A DNA stretch of 64,000 nt from NCBI GenBank assembly GCA_023078685.1, contig JALGAS010000006.1:620001-684000 (forward strand), written 5' to 3'. The stretch is from Neopestalotiopsis rosae (lineage: Eukaryota; Ascomycota; Sordariomycetes; Amphisphaeriales; Sporocadaceae). The translations under genes and the position numbers were made by a program. Position 1 is the first letter of the stretch. Every line of letters begins with the position of its first letter. Under the pieces are notes generated by a model, which saw only the letters and a list, made by a program, of their open reading frames with translations, did not search any database and had not been told where the DNA came from. Of the stretch, positions 21,110 through 33,156 are shown piece by piece.

Positions 21110-24100
21110 GGTGGCTCGCGATAAGACACGGGAGTCGTGTCGAGGCGTACGATTTCTGATAAGACTGGCTGATCCGGGGCCCTCAATACGATCTGAACAT
21201 TTATGTAGCGCCAATCAAAGAAATTTTTTTGGCCAAGATGAGGCAAAAGCAAAAGAAAAGAAAGGGTAAGCATGACAAGAAAAAGCCAAGTCTTGAAACG
21301 AGACAAGAGAAGACATGGCAGATATATTCGCTGCTTCGGAGATACGCTTTATCTCTGGACGTCGAGTCAACTTGCCAATCATATCGCGCGGAGTGAGTAC
21401 TGGGGTCGTATCAGTGATGCACGGCGCGGGTACATCACTTGCTTGGCAAGGGTGAACAAGAGAGGGAACAGGGTTTCGACAGCTCGCTGCTGGGCGTTTT
21501 CTTCAGCTCCTACGACTCGTAGACAGCTCTAAAAAGCTCACTAGACCGAAAGTGTACAAAAAGTCCCATCCGTGGATTGAGCTGGGGTTAAGGACCGTTT
21601 CGATAATCCGGGGTCATGAAATGTTGTTGGTTGGAAGATCGATATGGTAAGCGAGGAGAGATATACCGGGCCCACTTTGTCTCGCAATCTATCAGGGTAT
21701 CTATCTATCTATCAAGAACAAACCGATATGGTATTGTTGTCGACGGAAGAACTTGCCAGTTTGCGTATAAAATGGGAGATTTTTTCAAACTTGATACTGA
21801 CTTTCGTGATTATGGTCAACGTCAGCGTGGTTCATTATTGTCAAGTGTCTACGCATTGCCACAACTCTCGCATCTTCCTGCCAGTCGGCTTTACCCTCTC
21901 TGTCCTTCTGCCTCCCGGGCCGAGAGATAAGCATTTCCAAAAGATGATGCAAGGCTGTGTTATGAGCTCTGGGTGCGCAGGCAATCATTTTCGCCATTGC
22001 GATTTATAAAATACTTGAAGCTAAGGTTGGAGACTGGTGATGTGGGCCAGAGCAGACCGACATGTTGGGATAAGAACCACCCCTCTGCGATTGACTTGAG
22101 GAGTAGCGCAAGATCAGAACGGACAGGATCTGATAATTTGATAGTCGTTGGCCTGAGGTCCTGGCACCAATCAGTTTCGAGCGGGGAAGCTCAAGTCAAG
22201 TGTGCACGTTGAACAAGCGAGCATGTCGACCTACCTCGCTGGCGGCAGAGCCCGACGACAATCATGCGGCATTTGGGGGGGAATGTGCATCATTAGATAA
22301 TTTTGTTGGATGCCGAGGATGCTTCTGATTACTCGGACGGCCATTGTAAAGATCAAAAGAGCCCTACAAGGCCAGCCAGGAAAGCGGATGTGTCGGGTGA
22401 TCCGAGGTGGTCATTCATTGGCAGAATGCGTTGCATACATAGTACAGGCAGGTATATGCAACCCAGATCATCGGTGCCTCCCCCCAAAAAAGAGCCAGAA
22501 GCAAAGCTGCATGGTTGGAGTACCATGCAACGTCGACAGATCATTTGTCGGCGGCATAAAACTTGTTGGGGAAATGGAAATCTGGTGGCACATGAGAGCT
22601 GCAAAAGACAGGACGCACGCGTGCGGTTCATCTGTATGCCACCTCTATGCAATAGGTCACTTTACAGACAAGAGTCGTGAGGGCGATGTACTCAATTTAG
22701 GCCATTACCGCAATGCATCATGAAGGCTGACCTGGGTTGATGAAGACATATTGGCTCAAAAGGTGTCAGGCCATCTAGATAAGAGATAGATGTGGCAGCT
22801 TGGCGGCGCGCGACTAGTCATGAGCGATGACGATGTTGCTGCAGCATACTAAAAGAGTGACCTGGACCAAGATGGACCAGGACCCGGGACCAGGACGAAC
22901 ATGAACTGGATCGATGGTGGATGTGGATAATCCCCTTCCTTTTGGAGAAGGAGCTTTGACCTTTTCTCTTCATGCAATAGCTGTATGTAGTTTGATATGC
23001 GAGCATATGTACGGTAGGTATGTGCCATGAGGCCGCCGGCGTGAGAATATTTGGAGTAGAGGAAAGGACACGATTGATTGTACATTTCCATATATCGTAC
23101 TTATTCTCTCGCTCCTCCTGCCTGTCTACCGTGGCCTGGCAAGTTTTGGGACCCGACTGATCACAATTCGCTTTTGTCGTGTCTGCAAGCGAGCAACAAT
23201 GCTGAACGCGAGATTGTGCGGAGATTGATTCGCAAGTCAGTGCAGCAAAGTCCAACCAAGTCCAGCCCCGACATCCATTTGATAAGACCTGGGGGGCCGC
23301 AAGTAATCAGAAGAGACCCCTTTTTCCATCAAATGGTTCCCACTCCTGTCAACTTCAACCAGCAGCAACCGGATACTCTGCACTAGCCTTCTAGCATAGC
23401 CAGATTCGCATCTGGTTATTTTATTATTAGGCTCCTATCTGGCTGCTAGGTGCCCCGGTCTCAGGTCAAGTCTCCGTCCGGTACGTCGAAGCCAAGCGTC
23501 GTTGAAGAGCACTAGCAGCACTTGCGGAAGTTGAGACATGTCCAAGCCTGATGACGCACCGAGCTCGACTTTTTACCTATTTTTCGCAAACAAGAACGCG
23601 TCGTTGCTTGGTCTTTGTGTGTTTCGCATCTGAGAAAGAGAGGGATAGGAAGAGACTTGATCTACATTGGTAATCCAACACATACTAACACAAGGGAAAA
23701 AAGCCCCCAAGCCAGTGGTAAATCCAAAAGTCCCCCGCGCTATGATATGCGGGACGAACACTGCCGAGTCACTCAAAAAAGTTACGAGACGCACCGCACA
23801 GCCGAGCAGAGAACGGACGGACAAACCCAACCCATTGCCCAGTCAGACAAAATTAGCAATACCTAGGCGTCGCATCAAAACAATAGAACGTGGAAAGGTT
23901 TAGTCCGGCATTCTATTTGCAGCAGAACAGCAGCACAGCACCGGACCGGACTTGGACAGCACAGCACAGTACAGTACAGCGCAGCATAAGCAGAGCGACC
24001 AGACGCAAGGGAAAAGAAAAAAACGTGGTGGTTCCTCTTCTTATTAATCCTCTCCTCCAAATTTCACAATACTCAAGCCATTGATGATTGCTACCTTTAT

Positions 24101-24602
24101 TATGCGCTAGCCCGGGCAATTTCAAGATTACCTCCTGTGCTAGGCTCCCAAAGGCTCCTTGGTCCAACCTAGGCGTTAAGTCCCAGTGGAGCACTGGAGC
24201 GTCCACTACAGTACTTAGAACAGGGCCTTCAGGGATCATCTCAATCTGACACCAACTCTGGGTCTAGTCCCAGACCTGCAGCATTCATCAGCCAGCAGCT
24301 TGGGTGTACTTGGGCTCCCAAGCACGTAAAGCAGGCAGCCCTCGTCATTTTGTCAGCCCAGCCTGGGTCTGGGGTCTGAGCCAAAGCTGCCACGACTCCG
24401 AATTGATTCTTGCTTTACTGCTACCACTACTATTTTTTTTTTCTCACTCCCGTCTCACAAGCCCAGCCCAGCACAAACAAACCGGACGTACCATTTCCTC
24501 TCTCGAATGAGGCAATAACCAACCCGCTCGCTGTCGCTGATACTCTGGGCCGAATCCTCCGACGCTCGCACTGCACCCTCTGGCCATTTGCGCATCGGCG
24601 CA
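21110..24602. other. 3.5-kb gene-free region upstream of EFR3
   Basis: This is the longest non-coding stretch of the window. It separates the divergent permease and EFR3 genes. Overlapping ORFs at 22303-22723 on both strands lack coherent protein features. The part nearest EFR3 is rich in short CAG/CCGGA-type repeats and pyrimidine runs. I see no tRNA or recognisable gene; it may hold a long 5' UTR or a non-coding transcript. Confidence 0.5.
23956..23985 (+). repeat. Imperfect pentanucleotide repeat (ACAGC)
   Basis: Six consecutive ACAGC/ACAGT/GCAGC units in the region upstream of EFR3. Confidence 0.7.
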
Positions 24603-27600
24603 ATGAACGCCATTCAGCAAAAGTGCCGTCCGAAGCACCAAGTCCTCGTGCTGAAATGTTACCCGCGAACCACCAAGGGGGCCGTGGACGTCAAGCCCAA
24701 CTCGAGTGAACTGAGCTACCTGCTCTTTTACGCCACCTCGCGACGATCAAAGATACAAAAAGTAGGCAGCTTTCTCGAGAAGAAGACAGCCAGCGATGTC
24801 TGGCGCCTGCGGATTGGGTATGTTACATTACGAAATAACCCTTTTGGATCGTGACCCAACTGGGTCGCGTCATCATTTGTCCCTACTGCCGCCTCGTCCG
24901 GAGAACAAACACATGCTGACTGCGCCGACCAACTATCAGCAATGTCCAGGTTACCCTGCAGATCATCGCCGCCCTGATTGAGAAATCCCCCAAAGATTTC
25001 CCGTTATTTGCGCAAAATGTCATTAAAGTGCTGAGTCTTGTACTGCGCTCCGCCGATATCACCATGATCGAGGCATCACTGCCTACGTTTGAGACATTCT
25101 GCGAACACCACGATGCCTCCTCGCTTTTCGCCGACCAGTCCTATGTGCGCCAGTATGAAGATATCGTGCGTCAGTATGCCACCTTTGCCTCGACCCGACA
25201 GACCCCTGGCAAGGGCACGCCAAGCAAGCCCGTCGCTTTGAGGTGGAGGAATGCAGGCTTGGCGGCCATCAGGAGCGTCGCCGAATCCGATGCCCTGTCT
25301 TCCGTAGCCGGCCGTCAATTAGATGTCATTGTGCCCATGATTTTGGAGAATCTCTGGTCAGACGATGACGGCTTTCTCGATCTCTTGGCCCACCGCATGA
25401 AGTCCGAAGAGAAGGGTGATGCTGGGGTCCTGCTCCGCCGTCGCACTAGCATCTCGACTGTCAAAACTGCAGAGGAGCCCGGAGACACGAACCCGATTGC
25501 ACTTTCCGGCTCTGCAGCCGACGCCGACGCATTGGCCGAGGAGGAAACCGGTCTGCTTGCCATGCAGTGCCTGAAGCAAATCTTTGTTATACCGAACCGT
25601 GCTCAGCTGCACGGCGCCACCCAAGCGATTCTACAATTCTTGCGAGAACGAGTCCAACAGAACGAAACGTTGGTACAAACCGATGACCGGACGAAGCGCG
25701 ACAGTGGCTGGGCAGTCAAGATTTATGGCCTTGCTGCCCAGTGGGCCCCTGTACAAGATCGATATGTCATACTCGTTACTGCACTCGACGCGTTTGTGCA
25801 TACACAACCGAACAATGAGCATGTGGCTGAGCAGATTGTGCTGGTCGCGCTCGTTAGTTCACTTTTGCGGTCCGAAGTCAACCTCATTGGTCTGAGTATC
25901 ATGGATGTTCTGCTCGGTCTTATTCAACAAATGAAGAGGACATTGAAGCATTCTGGACGGGTGAGCCAAGGAAGAGACGAAAAGTCTGCTTCAGACACCG
26001 AGCAAACGCAGCAACTCAGCACATTGCACTTGGATCTTCTGGACAGGATACAGAGGTGTATTGGCGATTTGGCCACCCACGTTTATTATGCAGACCAGAT
26101 CTCGGACATGATCTCAGCTATTCTGTCACGCCTCAAGCCCCACCCGAGCACGCTCGGCGCATCGCAGACGACCGAGGCCGCTGACAATTCGGCCGCTCCA
26201 GCAACGTCGGCAGGCAGCCTCGTGGACGACCAACAACATCTCGATTCGTACTTTGCTCTCGATCTTGCCAAGTCAGCGGCTCTGAAGGCCATCAAGGCTG
26301 TCCTTCTGATTGCCAATCCAAAGACAAAGATTAGCGGCAATGTCAGTCTGACGAGGAACAAGGTACCTATCCAGGTCTGGGAGGGCACGCATTGGCTTTT
26401 ACGCGATCCGGATGGAGAAGTACGAAAGGCATACGCCGATGCCCTCATAACATGGCTCGATCGCGAGACTACCAGAGCCGACCTGATTGCTCGCGACGAA
26501 TTGCAGAAACTGCCCAAGACTGCAGGCAAGGATGGCCATACCTCCAGCTTTACTCGCAGAGCTGCCAATCCTTCAGCGCGCGAAAAGCCAGCCAAGGTAC
26601 CCAAGTCGTACTTCTTGCAACTATTGCACCTGTCCATTTACGATAATGCCCTACAATTTGTCGATTACGAGTCAGACATTGCCATGTGCCATGTACTTCT
26701 CACAAAATTGGTTGATCGACTTGGTGTCAACGCTACCCGGTACGGCATTCCCATGGTCTTCCGCCTCCAGGAAGACATACAGGAAGCCGAGACACCGCTG
26801 GCCAAAGTCCGTCTGGGCGCCTTGTGCCACGGCTATTTCTGGACGCTTGTGGAAAAGTTCGATCTCGATACTCTGGTTGTCGGCCAGGCTGTCCAGAATG
26901 AAATCACCAGACGGAGAAGTAAGCATTTCTGGGTTGACGGTGTGCAAGTACCACCGCCAGTGCTGGATTCGATAGGCACACCTGGTTCCCACCGCGTACA
27001 GGCACAAGCCAAAATCCCAGTGGGCGACGTCGAGTCTGAGGCTTTGCTTCCATTTGATGACCGCGCAACCATGGTGGATTGCATATGCAATAATTACCAT
27101 ATTAGCGAGGCCTCGCCACCTACTAGCCCCTCTGCGTCTCCTGGACGGACTTTCGCCCATCCGATCTTGAGCGGATCTTTGAGCGCCATCCCACCGGCAG
27201 AAACAGATCACCAAATACCTGCCAAGTTCCGGGAGGATATGCTGGCAGAGTGGACCAGAGACGAAGCAATCGCGGCTTTGCAGGAGGGTAGTAAATCAGC
27301 ATCCCTCAACGGGTCAAAGACAAACACTACCGTTACCAAGAACAACCGGTTGACGGTACACAGTTACTTGGCCAACGGTCATACTCACAGTGGTACGGGA
27401 TCTCCGGTCAATAGCCACCACAACCTGCGGCCAGCGTCTCATGCTGGTGGTATTGGCTCGGCACTGCGTAAATCTAGTGTCCAGAGTCGCTTCTCAGCAA
27501 GAAGCGCTTCGAGTCGCGGCGTCGACATTGCTTCTGTTGATCAACTGAAATCAGTTCTCAGTGGGGATGCCCCGCGTCCGCTGACGATGCATACAACAGC

Positions 27601-28048
27601 CGGCAACGATAGCGAGAGTAGCGAGAGCGTAGCAAGCTATGATTACACCCCATCCGAGGCCTCGGACCCCCAATCGGAAGGAGGTCTTGCACGCACTCGC
27701 TCAAAGTCACGGGAACGCAAAGCCTCCGGAGACGATGGCGGCCCCCTCACGTCGCACCCAACAAACGAGAGCGAAATGGACGACGAAGTACCGCCGGTGC
27801 CACCAATCCCCTCGTCGATGGCGGGCAATCATGCTAATATCTACCGACCCCCGTCTTCTATTTCAACAAAAGACCATGCCTTCAAGTCTTACAAGCGAAG
27901 CATTACAAGCAGAGGCAGTGAGAGTGTTGGCAGCAACCCCATGTCCGAATCTGGAGGCGGGGCTTTCGATCTCCAATCTTTATTGAGAGGCATTGACAGC
28001 AAGTCCAGAGAGCACAGCCTGGGCAACCTCACAAAGCCGCCATACTAG
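24603..28048 (+). CDS. EFR3: EFR3 homologue, plasma-membrane scaffold of PI4-kinase
   Basis: Two exons (24603-24817, 24940-28048; 122-bp intron) encode 1107 residues. Efr3 anchors the Stt4/PI4KIIIalpha complex at the plasma membrane, supporting PI4P synthesis. The N terminus is conserved (MNAIQQKCRPKHQVLVLKCY), with basic residues and cysteines suited to membrane binding or palmitoylation. Then comes ELSYLLFYATSRRSKIQKVG. Residues ~50-800 are an alpha-helical ARM/HEAT-like rod, for example LRIGNVQVTLQIIAALIEKS across the junction. The last ~300 residues are low-complexity, Ser/Thr-rich and probably disordered. The intron position after RLRIG restores the conserved frame. This is a housekeeping gene and shows no lesion. 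Confidence 0.92.
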
Positions 28049-28621
28049 ATTTATGAGTTTGGCGTTCTGGGCACGGCTCTCGAAATGCCCCACTACGATT
28101 GATGCGAATTACTTTTTAAGAAAGCTCTCGAACGATCAAGAGTGTAACGACAGTGTAAGATGACAAATATTGTACAGCAGAGAAAAACAGCGAGCACATT
28201 TGAAGAGACATTGGCAAAATAGACAACCAAGTAAGGAAGGGCAACTTTCAATAGCTGGTACGATTATCCAATTTGTACACTATAGGAAGCAATTATATGG
28301 TAGTCCAGCGGGGTATTTAATGGGAAGCGGGCGGTGGATATGACACCTAGACATTGGGCCAAAAGCTCGTTGAAAGGATCATTGGTTTCGAGTGGTGTAA
28401 GACGTATCATTGATCGTCTGCGCAACTTGATGATTTTAGCATTTTGTAGCGTCTCGCTGTTTTGTGTTTCGCAAGCGCCTCTATTCTGTGTACATATCAT
28501 TACAATACATACACGTCTGCATATCTCTCAAGACTCATGATGTGATTCAATATTCAAGTGAAGGCACTGTTTATTAGAGTAGGTATGAATTAACAAAAGC
28601 TGCTCATATATAGATGTGACT
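28049..28621. other. Convergent intergenic region
   Basis: 3' ends of EFR3 (plus) and the P450 gene (minus) face each other here; no gene or RNA seen. Confidence 0.5.
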
Positions 28622-30406
28622 CTATGAAAGTGTTCGAAATTTCGCAAAGCAGTCCTTGGGCTTTCGGAACATGGTGTCAAGGACCTTGAGATTGTCCCGC
28701 TCCTTTGAAAGGGGAAGCATTTCGAGACTTAGGATCGTGAGCGTCATCATAATTTTGAGCTCATGTAAAGCTAGGCGGCGACCTGTAGATTGGTAACATG
28801 TATCAGTACAAAATGCCGAGGTCCTGAATGAGTGCAGGGTTGACTTACCGAAACATCCTCTCGGCCCATCCCCAAACGCCAGCCGCGGGAGGGCATAGGC
28901 ATCGAATTCCATCTTACCATCTTTGCCCTCGACCAGCCAGCGCTCCGGTAGGAAGTCATCCAGCCGGTCCCCGGGAAGGCCCTCGATCCCGGGGCCGCCC
29001 CCCTCGCGCCTCTTCTTCTCGTACGCGGCCCGGCTCGTGGCGCTGCGCACCTCCTCCGGCACGGGCATCGGCCGCCGCCGCGTGACGCTGTCAAAGGCGA
29101 TCTCGGTGCCCCTGGGCACTCTCCTCCCGAGTATCTCCGTGTCCACGGTGGCCTGCCGCACCACGGTCGCCGTGCCCGCGAGGCGCAGCGCCTCCTCGAC
29201 GGCGCCGTCGAGGTAAGGCACGTCGGCGTCGAGGATCTCTTGCACGGTCGGGAGGCGACCTGGACCACCACCTGGTAGTGCCTCGCGCAGCTTGGCTTGG
29301 GTCTCTGGCGATCGCGCCATGTACTTTGTCCACCACGACAGGGTGTTGGACGTGGTGTCGAAGCCGGCCCACAGCAGGAGGAACACCTCGTCGCGGAGCT
29401 CGACGTCGGCGGCGAGGTCGCGCAGGGGCACGCCCGACTTGTGCGCCGCCTGCACCTCGCGGCGCAGCACCAGGTCCATGGCGCAGCGGTCGGGCGCCTC
29501 GACGCCGGCGGCGATGGCGTCCTGGTACCGCCGTACGGACTCGCGCATGAGGCGCTCGATCTGCCGGTTCTTGAGCTCGTCGAAGCGCCGGTACTCGCGG
29601 CCGCGCTTGAGGAGCCAGAGCTGCAGCGGCGGAAAGGTAAAGCTCCGCCAGCCGAGGGCGGCCCTGTTCATAAAGTTGAGCGTGTTTTGCATGTCCAGGC
29701 CGCTGGCTTTGATGGGCTTTGAGGAGCCGTTGACGAACGACTTGACGCCCCCGTCATCTTTTTGGGGATCATTGACCGACGCAATCTGATCCCGTAGACC
29801 TCCCAACTTTTCGCCTAGCACGGCTACCCAGATGGCATCCAGGGCAGCGGTATCAAAGTCACGCAGGATATCGATCTCAGCACCGTCCGCCTGTGCCGAC
29901 TTGGTCTTCCACAGCTCAATGAGCTCCAGACCGGCTTCGTACAGACTAGGGGCCACGATCCTGCGCAAAAAGTCGGGCGCCATGACATCCGTCCAGGGCT
30001 TTCGCTGGGCCTTGTGGTGCGGGCCCGAGGGCTTGACGATGCTCGAGTGCGGCATAATGGTGCCGATGACGACCGAGGTGATGCTGGAGCGGTCGAACTC
30101 CTTGTTGCGCCGGAGGACAATGTCCTCCATCTCGCGCGGGTCGCTCAGGTAGAGGATCGGTCGCGTCCCCGGTATGGTAAAGAGCTGCACCAGCGGCCAC
30201 CCCAGTTTGTGGGTGAGCTCCTGCCGGTACGTGTTGAAGTCCCCGTGCTGACGGTAGGCAGCCCGGATGGCCGGCTTGTTGCCGGATATCCGCCCCGCTG
30301 ATTCGGCGTCGTACGGGATGCCCGGCAGAGGTCTGGGCATGAGACGCCGGTAAAGCAGGTAGACTAGACCTGTAAATATGGCCGTGGTGTATAGAAGTAT
30401 CGCCAT
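28622..30406 (-). CDS. Cytochrome P450 monooxygenase
   Basis: Two exons (30406-28849, 28782-28622; 66-bp intron) encode 572 residues. It is an ER-anchored haem monooxygenase. The start at 30406 begins directly with the membrane anchor (AILLYTTAIFTGLVYLLYRR); an in-frame ATG at 30484 would add 26 residues and is less likely. Landmarks are the proline hinge MPRPLPGIPYD, the I helix LLWAGFDTTSNTLSWW, ExxR in EEALRLAG, PERW, and the haem loop FGDGPRGCFGRRLAL. The intron falls inside the haem loop and its removal restores the Cys-x-Gly-Arg signature. The middle exon is very GC-rich, leaving long shadow ORFs. No secondary-metabolite backbone gene lies nearby, so detoxification or stand-alone tailoring is possible. 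No lesion seen. Confidence 0.93.
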   Translation of the reverse strand: MAILLYTTAIFTGLVYLLYRRLMPRPLPGIPYDAESAGRISGNKPAIRAAYRQHGDFNTYRQELTHKLGWPLVQLFTIPGTRPILYLSDPREMEDIVLRRNKEFDRSSITSVVIGTIMPHSSIVKPSGPHHKAQRKPWTDVMAPDFLRRIVAPSLYEAGLELIELWKTKSAQADGAEIDILRDFDTAALDAIWVAVLGEKLGGLRDQIASVNDPQKDDGGVKSFVNGSSKPIKASGLDMQNTLNFMNRAALGWRSFTFPPLQLWLLKRGREYRRFDELKNRQIERLMRESVRRYQDAIAAGVEAPDRCAMDLVLRREVQAAHKSGVPLRDLAADVELRDEVFLLLWAGFDTTSNTLSWWTKYMARSPETQAKLREALPGGGPGRLPTVQEILDADVPYLDGAVEEALRLAGTATVVRQATVDTEILGRRVPRGTEIAFDSVTRRRPMPVPEEVRSATSRAAYEKKRREGGGPGIEGLPGDRLDDFLPERWLVEGKDGKMEFDAYALPRLAFGDGPRGCFGKSTLHSFRTSAFCTDTCYQSTGRRLALHELKIMMTLTILSLEMLPLSKERDNLKVLDTMFRKPKDCFAKFRTLS

Positions 30407-31094
30407 GATGATTGTGTAGAACCTAGAACCGCTGATTGTTGAAAGGTCTTGCGGGAAAGCGTAAAGAAAGGTTATCTCTCGCAATGGGATAGCTGTGATA
30501 GAACCTCAGATTTGTGAAAGTACGGTCCAGAAAAGATATATGTCTTGTAGTACACGACATAAGAATATAGTATCGACTATAATCTGACGTCTGACGAAAC
30601 CAAGGTCCGTCGTCGCCAAAGGTAACGCAGTGCCAACAAGCCGTGGACTAATTGAACTGCTCGGACTTCGTACTTCGTGGCATGCAGGGAGGTAAGCACG
30701 GAATAACAGGTCAAGGGTGACATGGGTCGGAATAAGCGAGTTGCTCGACACTTTGTTGGTCGACTGGCTGACCCCGCTTGCCCTTGTAGGCAACATATGA
30801 TCGTGAAGACCATCATGTGCAATGTATTCAGTACCCATTTCAGCATGAATGCGCAAGAATGGACGAGATACGCATTCGAACAGGGCGATCGAGAAGGCCC
30901 TTTTATGATATATGAGAGCAAGATGTCGTGACTCACGGTGTAGAGGTTGCACTTCTGAAGGAAAACTTTCTCCAACTGCATTCTACGTCAGATCCAAAGT
31001 GTATTTTCGCAAGGTCATAGTTAGCAGTACATTTGCGTTCATTTGTCGGTGAATTAGTTCTCTAAACCACTCTCAATTCAAGGAGGTATGACCT
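30407..31094. other. Intergenic region
   Basis: P450 promoter plus 3' flank of the G-alpha-like gene; the overlapping minus-strand ORFs at 30506-30981 look spurious. Confidence 0.5.
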
Positions 31095-33156
31095 CTAAAG
31101 AGATGCCACTATGGACTGATGCAATGAGTCCAGTATTTCCTTGGCTGGATTATGTGCAGCAATATCATCGAACCGCGCCCGAACAAAGCGACAACGCCCA
31201 AGCGTGGGAAGTGGATCTAGCTGTAACAAGCGTTTTGTAAGATATTCGAAGTAGTGCTCCACGTTGCTGCCACCATATTGTGAAGGGTACTCATGACAGT
31301 AGCCTTCAGGAGGACATATGGACAACAAGTCTTCAAGCAGGTCACATCTAGTGAACACAACGATGAACTTGGTCCTCAAAAACCACTTGGACTGGATACA
31401 GCCTTCAAATAACTTAATCACCTCGTCCAAACAATTGACAGTCGGGTCTTCGTTGAGTTCCTTAGAGTAGCATGTTGCGTCTATCGCGAACAAGACTGTA
31501 GAGGCGGAAGGAAAGATATAATGCCATTTGTTTCTTTCGATTCGTGTTCCTCCGGCATCGATCAACTCCCACGTGAGATCTTCGAATATGATTTCTGATT
31601 TCTCGATTCCGGAGGTTTTGACCCGATGATAAATGACATCCTGCTCGGTGGGTGCGTGATCTTGACGCTTAATCCTCTCGATGTTCATTGCGAAAAACCT
31701 CGCATTTTCGAGCGACTGCCGGCGCTGAACAATTGCTTGATATACGCGTTGAAATCCACAATCCTCCCACACCATTTTGTCGTCTTTCAGTTTTTCAGAT
31801 TGCCAAGGGCCATTTCCATCATCAAAAGTAATTCCTAGGGACTCCATTTCATCGAGAACAATATCCCTAATAGCATGAAGATTGGAAAGACTGTACCCCA
31901 AACTGTTGCCATAAGACTTGATGTTGAGCTTTTGTTGATGAATTTGGATTGCTTTGAAAATGGTAGACTTGCCACTGTCTCCGATTCCCAGTATGAGTGC
32001 TCTTCTGGGTTTTTCTACATCGATGGATCTGGCGCTGATTAGGCGAGTCGCTTCTCCGTCCTCGACCGCACTCTTAAAGGTTGGCGACTTCCTCCACCAC
32101 TCGCTCCGCCGAAACCTTATGCGACGCTTTGTTGTCGGAAATGGGTCAGAGTTGCGCTTAGGGGAGATGGTGATAGTATCATGGTCGCTCTGATCGTCGT
32201 GCTCAGCGAAATTAACGATGTCAGAAGACTGGTCTGTGTCTGCCATTTCTCGTGAAGTTGAGGCTTCGCCATGCGAGTCGGCAGCAGGCGGCTTTGGTGC
32301 TTCTGGAATGGAGACTTGGACTTCCTCAAACATGAAACCGGTAGTTTCGTGCGTATATTCAGGAATCCTCTGCGAAACAAAGGGATCCGTAATCTGCTCG
32401 GTCATTGGTATCCTGGCGTTCATGTTGCCGGCTCTGATCGATTCTCTGAGGTGGGATCTTTGAGCTTGCCGATAAATTTTGGAATTGAGAATGATCCTGT
32501 CAAAATCGAACCTCAGGCTAATCAGATCGGTGTCTTCGGAGACGAAACTGATTGAGGAATCGTCGACACCAATGAGAGGTTGAGCAATCGGTGGCAAGGC
32601 TAAGTATCTCTATATTTTCTTCCATACACATTAACTCGTATTGCTGTGGCCAAGAAAAGCTTTTTCCACGGTTAGGCTTGCCGACTAGGAACTGGAAATG
32701 GTGCCAGGGACGAACTTACCACTGCATGGCTTGTAGTAGCAATGATAAAGCATTCACCTGCCGATCCAGCAACATCGAGTATTCCGACATGTCTTTGTCA
32801 TTCCACAAGAAAGCGAGCCGATCTTTGACGCGCATAGCCGTTGGTTCCGTATCTTCAAATTGTTCGAGACGTTGCTCCAAAGCGAGTATCAGCAACGCAA
32901 AGCTGTCGAGTGCATTGCCGATTTGGTCAGATAACTGCTGGTATCTCGGATGCTGGCGATGTTCTGGACTGCTGAAATCGCCTAGTTGATCAAGAGCAGA
33001 CTTCACAATGTATAGTTGGCCAATCATGGTGGACAGAACCAAAGGGGCACCCTGGTAGCGCGCCTTAATGGAACTCAATTTCATGATACTCTTGACAACA
33101 ACGTCGCCCAGAGATAGGGCGGTGCCTATGACCTGGAATATTGTCGCCGGATCCAT
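31095..33156 (-). pseudogene. G-alpha-like protein with STAND-type helical N-terminal domain, frame interrupted
   Basis: Exon 1 (33156-32720, start MDPATIFQVIGTALSLGDV) encodes a helical region resembling the fungal N-terminal domain of STAND/NLR proteins. It is followed by a good 76-bp intron (32719-32644). Exon 2 continues in frame to 31095 and encodes a G-alpha-like domain: P-loop LGIGDSGKSTIFK, switch I HRVKTSGI, switch II DAGGTRIERNKWHY. Several G-protein residues are unusual: T replaces the catalytic Gln of DVGGQ, TRCD replaces NKxD, and the TCAT guanine loop is not evident. No MGxxxS myristoylation site exists. Twelve bases into exon 2 the frame meets TAA (32633-32631) and, 18 bases later, TAG (32612-32610). 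The same frame then resumes as conserved coding sequence. Either the gene is broken or a 36-bp mini-intron removes both stops. Full length would be 661 codons. Confidence 0.65.

Noticed and set aside
22303..22723. Overlapping ORFs of 125 and 137 codons on the plus strand (and one on minus)
   Set aside because: Different frames are open over the same DNA, with erratic composition rich in Cys, His and Arg; looks random.
28771..29789. Several long ORFs on both strands over the P450 gene
   Set aside because: They are frame shadows caused by high GC; P450 signatures are all in one minus-strand frame.
30506..30981. Two overlapping minus-strand ORFs upstream of the P450
   Set aside because: No conserved features; they lie in a promoter region.
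32548..32719. A single ~170-bp intron (acceptor after CAATCAG) as repair of the G-alpha-like gene
   Set aside because: It is phase-compatible but would discard LPPIAQPLIGVDDSS, which looks like conserved family sequence, and ignores a much better 76-bp intron.
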